Notes: a model not told the origin generated them from the letters alone. A DNA stretch of 64,000 nucleotides from Sediminibacterium sp. Gen4 (GCA_013391385.1 JACBFI010000001.1:1-64000); one strand, 5' to 3'. Shown: positions 16,301-25,094, counted from the stretch's first letter. Translations and numbers: made by a program.

Positions 16301-16382
16301 CAACCACACCAAATAAAACGATGAGGATATTCATCACCGTTGCGAGTATGGGTCGTTTTAGCGATAGTTCTGAAATATTCAT
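13308..16382 (-). CDS. RND-type efflux transporter, AcrB/MexB-like inner-membrane protein
   Basis: This 1024-residue proton-driven transporter exports hydrophobic or amphiphilic compounds together with a periplasmic adaptor and an outer-membrane channel. The N-terminus MNISELSLKRPILATVMNIL is the first membrane helix of the family. The membrane segment around residue 400 (GIVLATGLVVDDGIVVTENI) contains the paired Asp residues of the proton relay. Large periplasmic loops follow helices 1 and 7. The adaptor gene lies 44 bases upstream in the same operon, but no TolC-type gene is present, so an outer-membrane partner must be shared. Substrate cannot be read from sequence. Confidence 0.93.
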   Translation of the reverse strand: MNISELSLKRPILATVMNILIVLFGVVGYTFLSVREYPAIDPPIVNVRTAYAGANSDIVESQITEPLEKSINGIPGIRTITSSSSNGSSNITVEFNINEDLEAAANDVRDKVSQAARNLPQDIDAPPVVSKADANSDFIILMAVQSRTKGLLELSDYAENVLVERLQTIPEVSSINIFGQKRPAMRIWIDPDKLNAYNISFVDIRNALNRENVEIPSGKIYGENTEMTIRALGRLQSEKDFRDLIIFEDNRGIIRLSDVAKVEIGPENEEFSWRLNGVNAVGLAIIPQPGANYIKIADEFYKRLNEIQKSQKGDFELTPLIDQTKNVRRSIKEVEETLLISFSLVVLVIFFFFRNWLIAIRPLIDIPISLVATFFIMYIAGFSVNVLTLLGIVLATGLVVDDGIVVTENIFRKLESGLPIRKAALEGSKEIFFAVISTSITLAVVFLPVIFLEGFVGSLFREFGVTVAAAVLVSAFVSLTITPVLNVYLNKKDAGHGKFYEMTEPFFRGMENGYKRMLTGFLRIRWMAWVIVLLCLGGIYLVGTNLQSELAPLEDRSSVRFQMSGPEGASYSYMVDVGNKLIDYLSDSVPEKAFVFAAVPGFGGGGGVNSGTARIAFVDPDKRTRSQSEIAREISKKLPQFNNARIFPVEEQTISVGLGSRGSLPVQYILQNLDFEKIKEVIPKFLEEARKEKTFANVDVNLKFNKPELQLTIDRIKAKDLGLSISDVADVVSSAFSGRRLAYFIMNGKQYQVISQVELKDRQEPGDISNLYVRNSRGENIPLTSVVKLEENSNPPTLYHYNRFKAATISASLAEGKTIGDGVKAMQAIGDKLLDESFQTALGGASRDYAESSSNTSFAFGLALILIYLVLAAQFESFKDPFTIMITVPLALAGALLSLWLFDQTLNIFSQIGMIMLIGLVTKNGILIVEFANQKREFGLKKTEAVIEASAQRLRPILMTSLATALGALPIAISFGAAATSRMPLGIVVVGGIMFSLVLTLFVIPAVYTFISGKHEAKKMDITD

Positions 16383-16426
16383 AAGGTCAAGCTATTAAAA
16401 GTAAGCGCAGGTATCAGCTAAACAAA

Positions 16427-17485
16427 TTATTGCTGACCCAGGAATTCATCGATCTTTTTTACACTTCTCACTTTGATTTGAGAATTAGGACGAACAAATA
16501 ATACCCCTGAAACAGCAATGCTATCACCCACATTTAATCCGCTTAATACTTCGGCAGCACCATTTATTCGTAAGCCTGTTTCAATATCCGTTAGTTTTCC
16601 TTTACCATCTTTTACCACCACCACTTTCTTTGCTTTTGCATCAGGGATAATTGCATTGGTAGGAACAAGAATACTGCTGTTATTTCCTGAAGTTTCAATC
16701 AATACTTTCACAAATCCACCAGGATTCACATTGGCGCCATCCAATACTGCTCTTACTTTCAGGTTTCTGGTTGTGGCATCAATCTGAGGCTCTGTTGCAA
16801 TGATCACTGCTTTTTTAATGGTTGTTGATCCTGCAGAGGTTCTAACATTTACAGATTTACCAGCTTTAATAACATCCTTATACATTTCAGGAACAGTAAA
16901 GTCGATTTTTACTTTGTCGGTCTGCTGTAAAGTGGCAAGAATAGTAGCCGGCGTAACATAGGCGCCCGGACTGATCATTCGCAAGCCAAGTATTCCATTG
17001 AATGGAGCTTTTAGCACCGTTTTATCGATCTGTGCCTGTGTAATATCTAAATCTGCTTTGAGCGTATTTACTTGATTGAGTACGGCATCATAATCTGCCT
17101 GATTAATGCCGTTGATATCTAGCAATTTCTTTAAGCGGGCTTCATTTTTTTGTGCTAGATCTAATTGAACACGGATTTTTTGCATATTCGCCTGAAGATC
17201 GGCGTCATTAATCCTGGCAAGTACCATTCCTTGAGATACTTTGGTTCCTTCGGGCAGGTTGAGATACGTTAATCGACCACTCACTTCGGGTTGTAAATTG
17301 GCTGATTCATTCGCAATCACTGTACCATTCACTTCAATGGTATTGGAAACCGTGTTTTTTCCGGCGATGATTACATCTACAATCACTGCTTGTGGGCCTC
17401 CATTCTGCTGACGTGGTTCTTCTTTTTTGCTTTTGCAGGCTACCATTACAAGTGCCGCAATAGCTAAAGGATACATTCTTTTCAA
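16427..17485 (-). CDS. RND efflux periplasmic adaptor (membrane fusion protein), lipoprotein
   Basis: The adaptor links the RND pump to an outer-membrane channel. It has a lipoprotein signal (MKRMYPLAIAALVMVAC, lipidated Cys at 17), a lipoyl/barrel-sandwich segment (VSGRLTYLNLPEGTKVSQGM), an alpha-hairpin (residues about 105-150, DLAQKNEARLKKLLDINGIN) and the return half LKAPFNGILGLRMISPGAYV. The frame opens with TTG at 17485; ATG 17476 is an alternative but would lose the basic residues of the signal peptide. It is the first gene of the two-gene pump operon. A near-consensus -7 box (TATCTTTA) lies about 20 bases upstream. Confidence 0.92.
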   Translation of the reverse strand: MKRMYPLAIAALVMVACKSKKEEPRQQNGGPQAVIVDVIIAGKNTVSNTIEVNGTVIANESANLQPEVSGRLTYLNLPEGTKVSQGMVLARINDADLQANMQKIRVQLDLAQKNEARLKKLLDINGINQADYDAVLNQVNTLKADLDITQAQIDKTVLKAPFNGILGLRMISPGAYVTPATILATLQQTDKVKIDFTVPEMYKDVIKAGKSVNVRTSAGSTTIKKAVIIATEPQIDATTRNLKVRAVLDGANVNPGGFVKVLIETSGNNSSILVPTNAIIPDAKAKKVVVVKDGKGKLTDIETGLRINGAAEVLSGLNVGDSIAVSGVLFVRPNSQIKVRSVKKIDEFLGQQ

Positions 17486-17612
17486 GACTTGAGATTTAAG
17501 ACCGATAAAGATAGAATTATTTAATGTCTATTGTTGCAACATTGTATGAATGGCCGGGGTGTCTTCTACATCGGCGATTCTTCACTTCGCTCAGCAATAA
17601 CGGTTATTCAGC

Positions 17613-18575
17613 CTATTTGTTGGGCACTTTTCTGCGAATGACCCAGTCTGCCTGATTGTGTTGATAGAATACAAGGTTATACTTCATCTGAACATCATTC
17701 AAACCCAAATTGAGATGTATCCCCGTCCCCTTTTCTTTTCCTTCGCTTTTGCAACGAATGGTAAGATGATTCCACTCTTTTTCACTAAGATTGGCACGAA
17801 AGAAAAAAGGTTTTTTACCGGGTACTATATTGTCTTCCAATAATTTTCCATTGAACCATATACTCAGTGTATCCTGATCTATCAAACCATTATCTACCAG
17901 ATTTCCAAATATCGATATGGCATCCGTTACCAATGAATCATGTACCGGAGCAACGTTGATCATTGGAGAGTCTGTGGAAGACTCAGCTTTATTTTTTTGT
18001 TTGAATAATACATGCATTAACTCCGGATTAATCGTCACAGCATCGTTTGTCAGCACAAATTCAAAATACCCGAAACGACGTCTTGTAAAAGGATGCTCCC
18101 AAATACCATAAAACAATACGGAGGAATCTGTTTCCATAAAACTACCACGAAGGTCAAATAGATCTGCTCTACGCTTTGCTTCATTCACCAAAACCGATTT
18201 TCCCTGCAAGTGATACTGATAATATTCTTTAGGAGTAGGTCTTACAGAAAACTGATACATGGTAATCTGCTTATTGTCCGGACCATAAGAAGTAAGCTGT
18301 GCTATTGCTTTATCTGCTACTTCTAACCATTCTATTTTTGCATCCGTATCTACAATAAGATTATTAATCCGCATTCGCTGAAGTCCGTTAAAGATCTGAT
18401 CTCTGGTACGAAAAGCGGTTTCAACATCGAGTATTCCTTGAGGACTGGTTCTATGAATGTCGATTTGAGGCGAATACACAGAAACAATACCCCTCCACAC
18501 GCCTTCTCTTTGCTGCGCTAGTAATAGCGTAATAGAAAAAAAGACTAGTGTTGTGAGTATGATGCGTCTTTGCAT
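17613..18575 (-). CDS. Exported protein of unknown function, 320 aa
   Basis: The first 20 residues (MQRRIILTTLVFFSITLLLA) are a signal peptide. The mature protein begins QQREGVWRGIVSVYSPQ and is rich in beta-strand patterns; the last third (LSIWFNGKLLEDNIVPGKKP, FFFRANLSEKEWNHLTIRCK) reads like a beta-sandwich with phrases seen in Bacteroidota extracellular proteins. No catalytic motif is recognised. It follows the 18599 gene by 23 bases in the same direction, so the pair is probably one operon acting at the cell envelope. Confidence 0.75.
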   Translation of the reverse strand: MQRRIILTTLVFFSITLLLAQQREGVWRGIVSVYSPQIDIHRTSPQGILDVETAFRTRDQIFNGLQRMRINNLIVDTDAKIEWLEVADKAIAQLTSYGPDNKQITMYQFSVRPTPKEYYQYHLQGKSVLVNEAKRRADLFDLRGSFMETDSSVLFYGIWEHPFTRRRFGYFEFVLTNDAVTINPELMHVLFKQKNKAESSTDSPMINVAPVHDSLVTDAISIFGNLVDNGLIDQDTLSIWFNGKLLEDNIVPGKKPFFFRANLSEKEWNHLTIRCKSEGKEKGTGIHLNLGLNDVQMKYNLVFYQHNQADWVIRRKVPNK

Positions 18576-18598
18576 ACATTCATTTTGATTACATGAAG

Positions 18599-19381
18599 TT
18601 AATCATCTCTTCGCCTCAACCCACCCCTCCAATTGTATCGAAGTGATCTGTAATGGTCATAACTCCTGTTGATATAATAACCCAATTCCAGATCATTCAA
18701 CTGGGTAATCATTTCATAAGTGGGTCTGTATCGATTCATGAAAGTATCCAAATCCGGTGAGTTTAATAGTGTAAGTTCACGTACAAATTTTTTACTAAAT
18801 CTGCGATCGATGTATTTCTGTTGCTCTTCATCTATTAAACGGTTCTGCAAAAATTCCATATTACGATTTCTACGTACACGGAACATGTTGATGATTTCTG
18901 TCAGGTCAAATCCTGCTGTTAATCCACCCGGATTATAATTCGGATTGGTACTCAAACGCACCGTTGGTTTTCTGAAATTAAAGGCTTTGGCATAATCCTG
19001 TCTGTTCTGAATGGAATCGAGTTTATAATAATTGTTCCTCACTTTTACTTCCGGCAGGTCTGCTGCGCGTACATGGATCATCACATTGAAATTATCTACG
19101 TTGATGATGGTATCAACAGGATACTTCATCGTAGATTTTCCAATCATGGAGAACCATATCGAATCTGTTCTTGGAACGGTGATCAAATAACGACCCAAAG
19201 AATCGGTAAGCGCACCCCTACCGGAATTACTCAATACTGCAACAGCTTCCAAAGGTCTTCTGGCAGTGATATCATATACATTACCCGAAATGGTCACAAA
19301 CTGAGCAGCAGCCTGTTCTTTCACAGCACCTAGAGCAATCATCAAAAGAAGAAATAGTAGCTTTTTTCTCAAACCCATCAA
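18599..19381 (-). CDS. Exported protein with CarboxypepD_reg-like (CNA-B type) domain
   Basis: After a signal peptide (MMGLRKKLLFLLLMIALGAV) the segment VTISGNVYDITARRPLEAVA...LTDSLGRYLITVPRTDSIWFS is the carboxypeptidase-regulatory-like fold often found at the N-terminus of TonB-dependent receptors and free-standing in Bacteroidota. The remaining 150 residues carry no plug or barrel. They are rich in Arg, Asn and Tyr (FRVRRNRNMEFLQNRLIDEE, IDRRFSKKFVRELTLLNSPD) as in the common Chitinophagaceae 'carboxypeptidase-like' exported family. Likely cotranscribed with the 17613 gene. Role unknown, probably periplasmic or surface. Confidence 0.8.
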   Translation of the reverse strand: MMGLRKKLLFLLLMIALGAVKEQAAAQFVTISGNVYDITARRPLEAVAVLSNSGRGALTDSLGRYLITVPRTDSIWFSMIGKSTMKYPVDTIINVDNFNVMIHVRAADLPEVKVRNNYYKLDSIQNRQDYAKAFNFRKPTVRLSTNPNYNPGGLTAGFDLTEIINMFRVRRNRNMEFLQNRLIDEEQQKYIDRRFSKKFVRELTLLNSPDLDTFMNRYRPTYEMITQLNDLELGYYINRSYDHYRSLRYNWRGGLRRRDD

Positions 19382-19473
19382 TTGAACTGTAATATTAAAT
19401 CAGGACGAGCAGAAAGCCTGAGATGTGGAGGGAATTAACGTGGATTTTGCAGTGTAGCCTATGGCGTATAGGT

Positions 19474-19681
19474 CATAGCTTATGGCAGAACCTGTTACCA
19501 CTATTGGCTTATAGTTTATAGACAAAGGCACTACTATTTGCTATGACCCATTAGCTATTGGCTTATAGCTTATAGGACATAGCTTATGGCAGAACCTGTT
19601 ACTACTATTGGCTTATAGTTTATAGCATATAGACGAAGGCGCTACTATTTGCTATACCCCATTGGCTATTTGCTATGACTA
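19474..19681. repeat. 104-bp direct tandem duplication
   Basis: CATAGCTTATGGCAGAACCT begins at 19474 and again at 19578, and the following 80 bases (TGTTAC.ACTATTGGCTTATAGTTTATAG ... CTACTATTTGCTAT) match closely. The unit is itself made of near-heptameric words such as CTTATAG and CATAGCT. It lies in the 311-base gap between the 18599 and 19693 genes, which holds no gene. Confidence 0.7.
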
Positions 19682-19692
19682 TACGCCATAAG

Positions 19693-20424
19693 CTAAAACT
19701 TCACATCCACAATATACGGCAGCATCGTGCGCCAGGTGGGCCAGTCGTGGGTGATGTCTTGTCCCCATACATCGAGATCATACCATATACCTTTACTGTA
19801 AAGTATTCCCGCAAATCTTTTAGACGCTTCGGGATCTTCATAGGAACCGCTTCCGGTATAGATATGAATATGATGACTGGATTTAATCTTATCAAGATAC
19901 CATGGATCTGTGAGGGTGGGCAAGTAATGTGCCGGACTATTATAAAACACCTGATCATCCCAATAGCCTTTGGTGTATTCTGTGAGATCATACACACCAC
20001 TCATACTGATGGCGCCATTGATAATATCAGGGCGTTTCAGAAATAAGTTCATGGCATGCAATGCTCCGAATGAAGCACCGCAAGTATAGATCATGGTTTC
20101 ATTACTCGTGTTGGTTCTGATAAATGGAATCACTTCATTGAACACATACTCATTGAACTGATTATGACGAATGGCTTTGTGTGCCGGCTCCATTTCATTG
20201 TTCATCCAACTTTCTTTATTCATGCTATCGATACTGAATACACGAAGCTTTCCACTGTTGATGAAAGGTGCCAACGCATCAATCAACTGAAAACGTTCAT
20301 ATTCCAGATAATCGGCAGCAGCAGTCGGGATCAGTAATAATACAAAACCAAAATGCCCATAAGAAGCAATCGGCATTTCTTTTCCCAATGCCGGACTATA
20401 CCATGATGATAAATGTCTTTCCAT
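19693..20424 (-). CDS. Esterase D/putative esterase family alpha/beta hydrolase
   Basis: This 243-residue protein belongs to the putative-esterase alpha/beta hydrolases. The nucleophile elbow is GASFG (YTCGASFGALHAMN, Ser near residue 117) and the C-terminal catalytic His is in DITHDWPTW. It begins MERHLSSWYSPALGKEMPIA with no signal peptide, so it acts in the cytoplasm. Relatives hydrolyse various carboxyl esters; the substrate is unknown. The ParA gene lies 36 bases upstream in the same direction, so they may be cotranscribed, though no functional link is evident. Confidence 0.87.
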   Translation of the reverse strand: MERHLSSWYSPALGKEMPIASYGHFGFVLLLIPTAAADYLEYERFQLIDALAPFINSGKLRVFSIDSMNKESWMNNEMEPAHKAIRHNQFNEYVFNEVIPFIRTNTSNETMIYTCGASFGALHAMNLFLKRPDIINGAISMSGVYDLTEYTKGYWDDQVFYNSPAHYLPTLTDPWYLDKIKSSHHIHIYTGSGSYEDPEASKRFAGILYSKGIWYDLDVWGQDITHDWPTWRTMLPYIVDVKF

Positions 20425-20460
20425 AATCCGCAGTTTGTCAACTAAGCAAAGAATTGATGA

Positions 20461-21204
20461 TTACTGAATACAATTTTTTCTGATCTCTTTCCAAAGATCG
20501 CGATAGCATTGTGCTGCATAACTACTGGCAGCAAAAGTTTCTATCGGAGCTTCATGTACACCCATTTTTTCTACATCACTTAAATAAGGAATATAACTCT
20601 TTAGGAAGTATTTGTCTTTATAAAATTCACTCATCACTTCATGATGCAGGTTTTTCCTATGGTCAACCATACTAAAGAAACATTTGATCTTAGAACGATC
20701 CAGATCATTCTCTTTGAAATAATCGTTCACCGTTTCGAAAGAACGAATCGATAGTGTGGTGGGAATATTCGGCATCAATACCCAGTCTGCCGCTACAAAA
20801 ACAGCATCATGTAAAACAGAAATGCCGGGTGGACTATCCAGTATCACGATATCATACTCATTTTTGAGTGCGGACAACAATGATAGCAGTTTGCGTTTGG
20901 ATTGTTTCATTTCGTTCAGCAGGATATCTGCATGACGCGCTGAAATATCGGCAGGAATGATATCGAGGTTCTCATAAGCGGTGGTTTGAATGGCTGAATG
21001 CAGATCCATCTCGCTGTTGAGAATTTTCCGAGACTCATTTTTAACAGTGGATTTGGCTCCCAGATAAAAGGAGGATGACCCTTGCGGATCCAGATCCCAT
21101 ACCAATGTTTTGAATCCTTCTTTGGCTGATGCGTAAGCCAGATTAATGGACGCAGCTGTTTTGCCTACGCCACCTTTGAGGTTGTAGATAGCTAATGTGA
21201 CCAT
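20461..21204 (-). CDS. ParA/MinD-family ATPase
   Basis: The deviant Walker A motif KGGVGKTAASINLAYA near residue 10, the Walker A' region VWDLDPQGSSS and Walker B VILDSPPG identify a ParA-type ATPase. These position plasmids, chromosomes or protein cargo by ATP-dependent dimer gradients. Length (247 aa) is typical of the small Soj-like class without an N-terminal HTH. No parB-like gene is adjacent, so it is an orphan; chromosome segregation or cargo positioning are both possible. ATG 21204 is the first Met. Confidence 0.92.
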   Translation of the reverse strand: MVTLAIYNLKGGVGKTAASINLAYASAKEGFKTLVWDLDPQGSSSFYLGAKSTVKNESRKILNSEMDLHSAIQTTAYENLDIIPADISARHADILLNEMKQSKRKLLSLLSALKNEYDIVILDSPPGISVLHDAVFVAADWVLMPNIPTTLSIRSFETVNDYFKENDLDRSKIKCFFSMVDHRKNLHHEVMSEFYKDKYFLKSYIPYLSDVEKMGVHEAPIETFAASSYAAQCYRDLWKEIRKNCIQ

Positions 21205-21247
21205 GCTCTAATATACGGTTTTTGTAATAAATGAAGGGATAGGTGTA

Positions 21248-21438
21248 ACAAGCTTCACGCTTCAAGCTACAGGCTGCAAGCAATAATGGAGATTATCTAA
21301 TAGATTAGCCAAGTATGCTAACTTACATGTTTTTCGTTCATATAGCTCATAGCTCATAGCTCATAGCTCATAGCTCATAGCTCATAGCTCATAGCTTGTA
21401 GCTTGTAGCGTGAAGCTTGCCGCTTGCCGCTTGCAGCT
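21248..21438. repeat. Heptanucleotide arrays, including seven perfect CATAGCT units
   Basis: From 21341 to 21438 the sequence is fourteen consecutive seven-base units: TATAGCT, then CATAGCT seven times, then TGTAGCT, TGTAGCG, TGAAGCT, TGCCGCT twice and TGCAGCT. A shorter degenerate array in opposite orientation is at 21248-21285. The whole fills the gap upstream of parA and ends a few bases from the chrA stop codon. The run of seven perfect units is a good candidate for length variation. Confidence 0.85.
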
Positions 21439-21446
21439 TACACACC

Positions 21447-22706
21447 TCAATGAACCAAATACCCCAACAGTAAACAGCCCATAACAATCAAAGGTGCGGG
21501 AATCTTATTCAGTTTGAGTAATAAGAAAGTACCGATAATGATGAAAATATCCCAAATGGCTATCAGGCGACCTTCGAATAAGGAGACCAGGAAAGTATCT
21601 TTCATGAGATAAAAAGTAGCACCGGTCATAATACCTACCACCGCCGCATTGATACCTTCCAGTGATCGGAAGATGACTGCATATCGTTTAAGATTATGCC
21701 ATACCGGGAAAAAGAAAAGCACCAGTAAGGCACTAGGAAGAAAGATGGCTATGGCACCAATCAAACAACCTATTAATTGCCAACCTGCACCTTCATCTTT
21801 CAATACCATGCCACCGGCAAAAGCGCCAATGGAAAATACCGGTCCGGGTATGGCCCTTACCATACCAGATCCGGTTAGAAAATCTTCTTTGGACATTTTC
21901 AATACGTCTCTTCCCGTTGCCTTGATTCGTTTAGATTCCGGGCGAGTTACATATTGTTCATACATCAAGGGCATCATCACATCACCCCCACCAAAAACAA
22001 GACTTCCGAAACGGTAGGCATTCTCAAAAAGGTTGATGGCTTTTCGGTTTTCCCAGTTATTGCGCGTAGCCGTTTCTGAAATATAACCGGCAATACCGAA
22101 CAATAAAAAAAAGATGATGATATTACCCCACTTGATTTTTTTCGGAGGCACATCTTTTTGCGGAATACGCTTATCACTGAAATTCGTAGCAATACCCGCA
22201 GCTACAATGAGAGCCGGAAATATCCATGGCGTTTTAAACAATAAAAAAGTAGCAAAAGCTGCTACTGTCATGATTACCCGGGTGATGGTATTGTGAACGG
22301 CGATATTAAAAATGCGATACGTAGAATAAGCAATAAACCCAATGGCCATCGGCTGAATGAACATAAAAAAATCAGGACGAACATCTTTACTACTGAAATA
22401 TTGCAATAAAAAAGATAAGCCACCCATCAATATACAGGCCGGCGTGATCCAAATCAATAAGGTAAGAATAGCCAATGGTATGCCACCACGCTTGTATCCG
22501 ATCAGTGTAAGTGTTTGCGTGGAAGATGCACCGGGTAATAACTGACAGAAGGCATTGTATTCCATCAACTCAGTCTCCGAAACATCGCGACGCTGCTGAA
22601 CGAAAGTCTTCATCATCATCCCCAGATGCCCCTGCGGTCCCCCAAACGCGGAAAGACTATGCCATAATACAGCGCGCAGAAATGGGATATGACGTAGTAG
22701 TATCAA
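21447..22706 (-). CDS. chrA: Chromate transporter ChrA (CHR family, two-domain)
   Basis: CHR-family proteins are inner-membrane exporters of chromate, although many members have other or unknown anion substrates. The protein (419 aa) shows the duplicated architecture: domain one with [15 protein letters not shown] and [10 protein letters not shown], domain two with [20 protein letters not shown] and [17 protein letters not shown], about ten hydrophobic segments in all. The frame starts with TTG at 22706; no better Met lies before the conserved [15 protein letters not shown], so TTG is accepted with caution. It stands alone between two repeat arrays. No chrB-type regulator is present. Confidence 0.92.
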   Translation of the reverse strand: MILLRHIPFLRAVLWHSLSAFGGPQGHLGMMMKTFVQQRRDVSETELMEYNAFCQLLPGASSTQTLTLIGYKRGGIPLAILTLLIWITPACILMGGLSFLLQYFSSKDVRPDFFMFIQPMAIGFIAYSTYRIFNIAVHNTITRVIMTVAAFATFLLFKTPWIFPALIVAAGIATNFSDKRIPQKDVPPKKIKWGNIIIFFLLFGIAGYISETATRNNWENRKAINLFENAYRFGSLVFGGGDVMMPLMYEQYVTRPESKRIKATGRDVLKMSKEDFLTGSGMVRAIPGPVFSIGAFAGGMVLKDEGAGWQLIGCLIGAIAIFLPSALLVLFFFPVWHNLKRYAVIFRSLEGINAAVVGIMTGATFYLMKDTFLVSLFEGRLIAIWDIFIIIGTFLLLKLNKIPAPLIVMGCLLLGYLVH

Positions 22707-22774
22707 GGGTTAATAAAGGGAACTGTTGAGAGTGGAAATTACAGAAATCCTTGAAACTGCAGAAAATCTGATAA

Positions 22775-22935
22775 AAGCTGCAAGCCACACGCTGCAAGCC
22801 ACAAGAAATCTTGAAAATTGGTTCTTGATTCTTTCTTGTAGCCTGTAGCTTGCAGCTTGTAGCTTTCTTGTTCCCCGTTTCTTATTTCTTGTTCCTTCCT
22901 TCTAGCCTGTGGCTTGCAGCTTGAAGCCTACTGCT
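22775..22935. repeat. Heptanucleotide arrays, AGCTTGN family, in both orientations
   Basis: Units such as GCTGCAA, GCCACAC, GCTGCAA, GCCACAA (22776-22803) are followed by the opposite orientation (TGTAGCC, TGTAGCT, TGCAGCT, TGTAGCT at 22837-22864 and TAGCCTG, TGGCTTG, CAGCTTG at 22903-22923). The two orientations face each other in the gap between chrA and the oxygenase gene. No gene is seen. Confidence 0.7.
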
Positions 22936-22944
22936 CTGCTGTCC

Positions 22945-23889
22945 TTATTTTTTCAACCCAATCTCTCTCAGTCTTTCATCCAAATATTCACCCGCTGTAG
23001 CATCGGGATAGGCTTTGGGGTGTGCAGCATCAATGCAGCTTTCCAGACAGGCCAGGCTCATTTCACTTCTGGGGTGAAGGAAAAAAGGCATGGAGAAACG
23101 ACTGGTATGCCAGTGTTCTCTTGGTGGGTTTACCACACGGTGGGTGGTGCTGCGTAATTTATTGTTGGTAAGACGTTGTAACATATCGCCCACATTCACC
23201 ACAATCTGTTCCGGTAATGAAGTTACATTCACCCATTCACCTTGTTTGGTCAGAATTTGTAATCCATCCGCAGAAGCACCTACCAGCAAAGTGATCAGGT
23301 TGATGTCTTCATGCTGTTCTGCACGAATAGCACTCTTGGGTTCTTGTGTGATCGGCGGATAATGGATACAACGTAAAATGGAATTACCGTTTTCGATATG
23401 TTGATCAAAATAATTTTCATCCAATCCCAGGTATAAAGCAATAGCCTGCAACAACGCACGACCACTTTTCTCAAAACTTCTGTAAGCATTGAATAAAGTA
23501 GCATTCAAAGGTTCTATTTCTTTCACAACTACATTATCCGGATACTCGCTTTTAATAGGGTCTCCATTTTCAACAGTTTGTCCGTACTGGAAAAATTCCT
23601 TCAGATCCGGTGCTTCACTGCCTTTGGCATGCTCACGACCAAAACTGGTGTAGCCCCTTTGTCCGGCCAAACCCGGAATTTCATACTGTAATTTTTTTTC
23701 GAGGGGAAGGGAGAAAAACTGTTGTACATGTTCATATTGCTCTGCGATCAGCTGATCAGGTATACCATGATTTTTTACCGCTACAAAACCTACGTCTTCA
23801 TAGGCTTTTCCTAATTGTTGTACAAAAGCGGCTTTGCGTGCCGGGTCGCCGCTTAAAAATTCTGCGAGGTCTACTACTGGAATGGCCAT
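22945..23889 (-). CDS. 2-oxoglutarate/Fe(II)-dependent oxygenase, isopenicillin-N-synthase-like
   Basis: The N-terminal DIOX_N region (IPVVDLAEFL, GFVAVKNHGIP, FFSLPLEKKLQY, RGYTSFGREHAKG) and the double-stranded beta-helix with the iron triad (HED in EQHEDINLITLL, His in STTHRVVNPP) plus RFSMPFFLHP for 2-oxoglutarate identify this family. Such enzymes hydroxylate, desaturate or cyclise small molecules; the bacterial substrate here cannot be inferred. Length (314 aa) is normal. ATG 23889 (MAIPVVDL) fits the family better than the frame's first codon three residues earlier. Cytoplasmic and apparently monocistronic. Confidence 0.9.
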   Translation of the reverse strand: MAIPVVDLAEFLSGDPARKAAFVQQLGKAYEDVGFVAVKNHGIPDQLIAEQYEHVQQFFSLPLEKKLQYEIPGLAGQRGYTSFGREHAKGSEAPDLKEFFQYGQTVENGDPIKSEYPDNVVVKEIEPLNATLFNAYRSFEKSGRALLQAIALYLGLDENYFDQHIENGNSILRCIHYPPITQEPKSAIRAEQHEDINLITLLVGASADGLQILTKQGEWVNVTSLPEQIVVNVGDMLQRLTNNKLRSTTHRVVNPPREHWHTSRFSMPFFLHPRSEMSLACLESCIDAAHPKAYPDATAGEYLDERLREIGLKK

Positions 23890-24017
23890 AACAATCAATT
23901 TAATGTGAACAATAAAGTCAGTTCTGGTAGAACCGTTTGGAAAAGTACAAAACTACTCCGATTTCCGTTAACCTGTTGATAAGAGTGAGTTTCAGGTATT
24001 TTTATCAACTTTATGCT

Positions 24018-25061
24018 ATGAAGACAATCTTTTGTTTTTTTGGGTTAGTCATCCTTCTCAGCAGTTGCAGCAATGGCTATCATAAATATGCTTCACAATA
24101 TCAGTTGGTATCCGCTTCATATGCACCCGATTATACAGATTTGAATTTCTGGGCAGCCCACCCATATAAACAGGATCCATCTGATAGTGTTCCCAAACCC
24201 CTGCGAAAGAACTTCAAAGCCGATTCTGCTGTGGATGTGTTTTTTATTCATCCGACTACCTATACCGATGAACAACGTTCATCCGGTTGGAATGCTGCTA
24301 TCACGGATTCCTTATTAGCTGCGAAAACAGATTATAGTACCATACTTTTTCAAGCCAGCCTATTCAATGCAGCCGGACGTGTTTTTGCGCCTAGGTACCG
24401 ACAAGCCCATCTGGGTGCTTATTTTCCAAAATCTGCAGCAGATACTGCTGCAGCATTACAAGCATTTGAATTGGCATATGCCGATATAAAAGCCGCTTTT
24501 GTTTTATACCTCGAAAAATACAACCAAGGTAGACCGATTATTATGGCGGCGCATAGTCAGGGTACCACCCATGGTAAACGATTGGTCAAAGAATTTTTTG
24601 ATGGCAAGCCTTTGCAGCAGCAATTGGTAGCGGCTTATTTGGTGGGTATTCCCGTGGAGCCTGACTGGTTTACCCATATTCAACCTTGTTCTACGCCTGA
24701 GCAAACCGGTTGTTTATTGAGTTGGAGAACCTATAAAGAAGGCTATAAACCCGACTATGTATTCAAAGAAAAATATACTGCTGTAGTCACCAATCCATTG
24801 ACCTGGAGCAGTACAGATACCGTGGCAACAAGAAAAGAAAACAAGGGAGGTGTAGTAACAGGTTTTAATAGTGTTGTGAAAAAAGTGGCAGCTGCTAAAA
24901 ATGCGACGGGTGTTTTATGGACACACAAGCCCCGTTTTTTTGGTAATATATTTTTCACAACCAAGAATTATCATATAGGCGATTTCAATTTGTACTACAT
25001 GAATGTTCGAGAGAATGTACAACAGCGAGTAGCAGCTTTTAAAAAGAAAGGGACCCCATAA
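24018..25061 (+). CDS. DUF3089 alpha/beta-hydrolase-like lipoprotein
   Basis: ATG 24018 begins a lipoprotein signal (MKTIFCFFGLVILLSSCSNG, lipidated Cys at 17); the longer frame from 23937 would hide it. The body has the DUF3089 hallmarks: VDVFFIHPTTYTD, YRQAHLGAYF and a nucleophile-elbow-like AHSQGTTHGKRL, then TGCLLSWRTYKEGY and a final HIGDFNLYYMNVRENVQQRV. The fold is predicted alpha/beta hydrolase; no substrate is known for the family. It would be anchored to an envelope membrane. A hairpin overlapping its stop codon probably ends transcription. Confidence 0.9.
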   Translation: MKTIFCFFGLVILLSSCSNGYHKYASQYQLVSASYAPDYTDLNFWAAHPYKQDPSDSVPKPLRKNFKADSAVDVFFIHPTTYTDEQRSSGWNAAITDSLLAAKTDYSTILFQASLFNAAGRVFAPRYRQAHLGAYFPKSAADTAAALQAFELAYADIKAAFVLYLEKYNQGRPIIMAAHSQGTTHGKRLVKEFFDGKPLQQQLVAAYLVGIPVEPDWFTHIQPCSTPEQTGCLLSWRTYKEGYKPDYVFKEKYTAVVTNPLTWSSTDTVATRKENKGGVVTGFNSVVKKVAAAKNATGVLWTHKPRFFGNIFFTTKNYHIGDFNLYYMNVRENVQQRVAAFKKKGTP

Positions 25062-25071
25062 ATGGAGTCCC
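25050..25071. terminator. Hairpin at the stop codon of the DUF3089 gene
   Basis: GGGACcCCAT and ATGGaGTCCC pair around AA with one mismatch. It lies between the convergent DUF3089 gene and the small 25095 gene, so it could serve both strands; no long T-run is present. Confidence 0.5.
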
Positions 25072-25094
25072 TGTTTATCGCAAAAAGTAAAGCT

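Noticed and set aside
20461..21204. ParA as sign of an integrated plasmid or partition locus
   Set aside because: No parB, rep gene or iteron-like array with a fitting unit lies near; orphan ParA proteins are common on chromosomes.
21341..21438. Possible CRISPR array (regular short repeats)
   Set aside because: Repeats are contiguous seven-base units with no spacers, and no cas genes are near.
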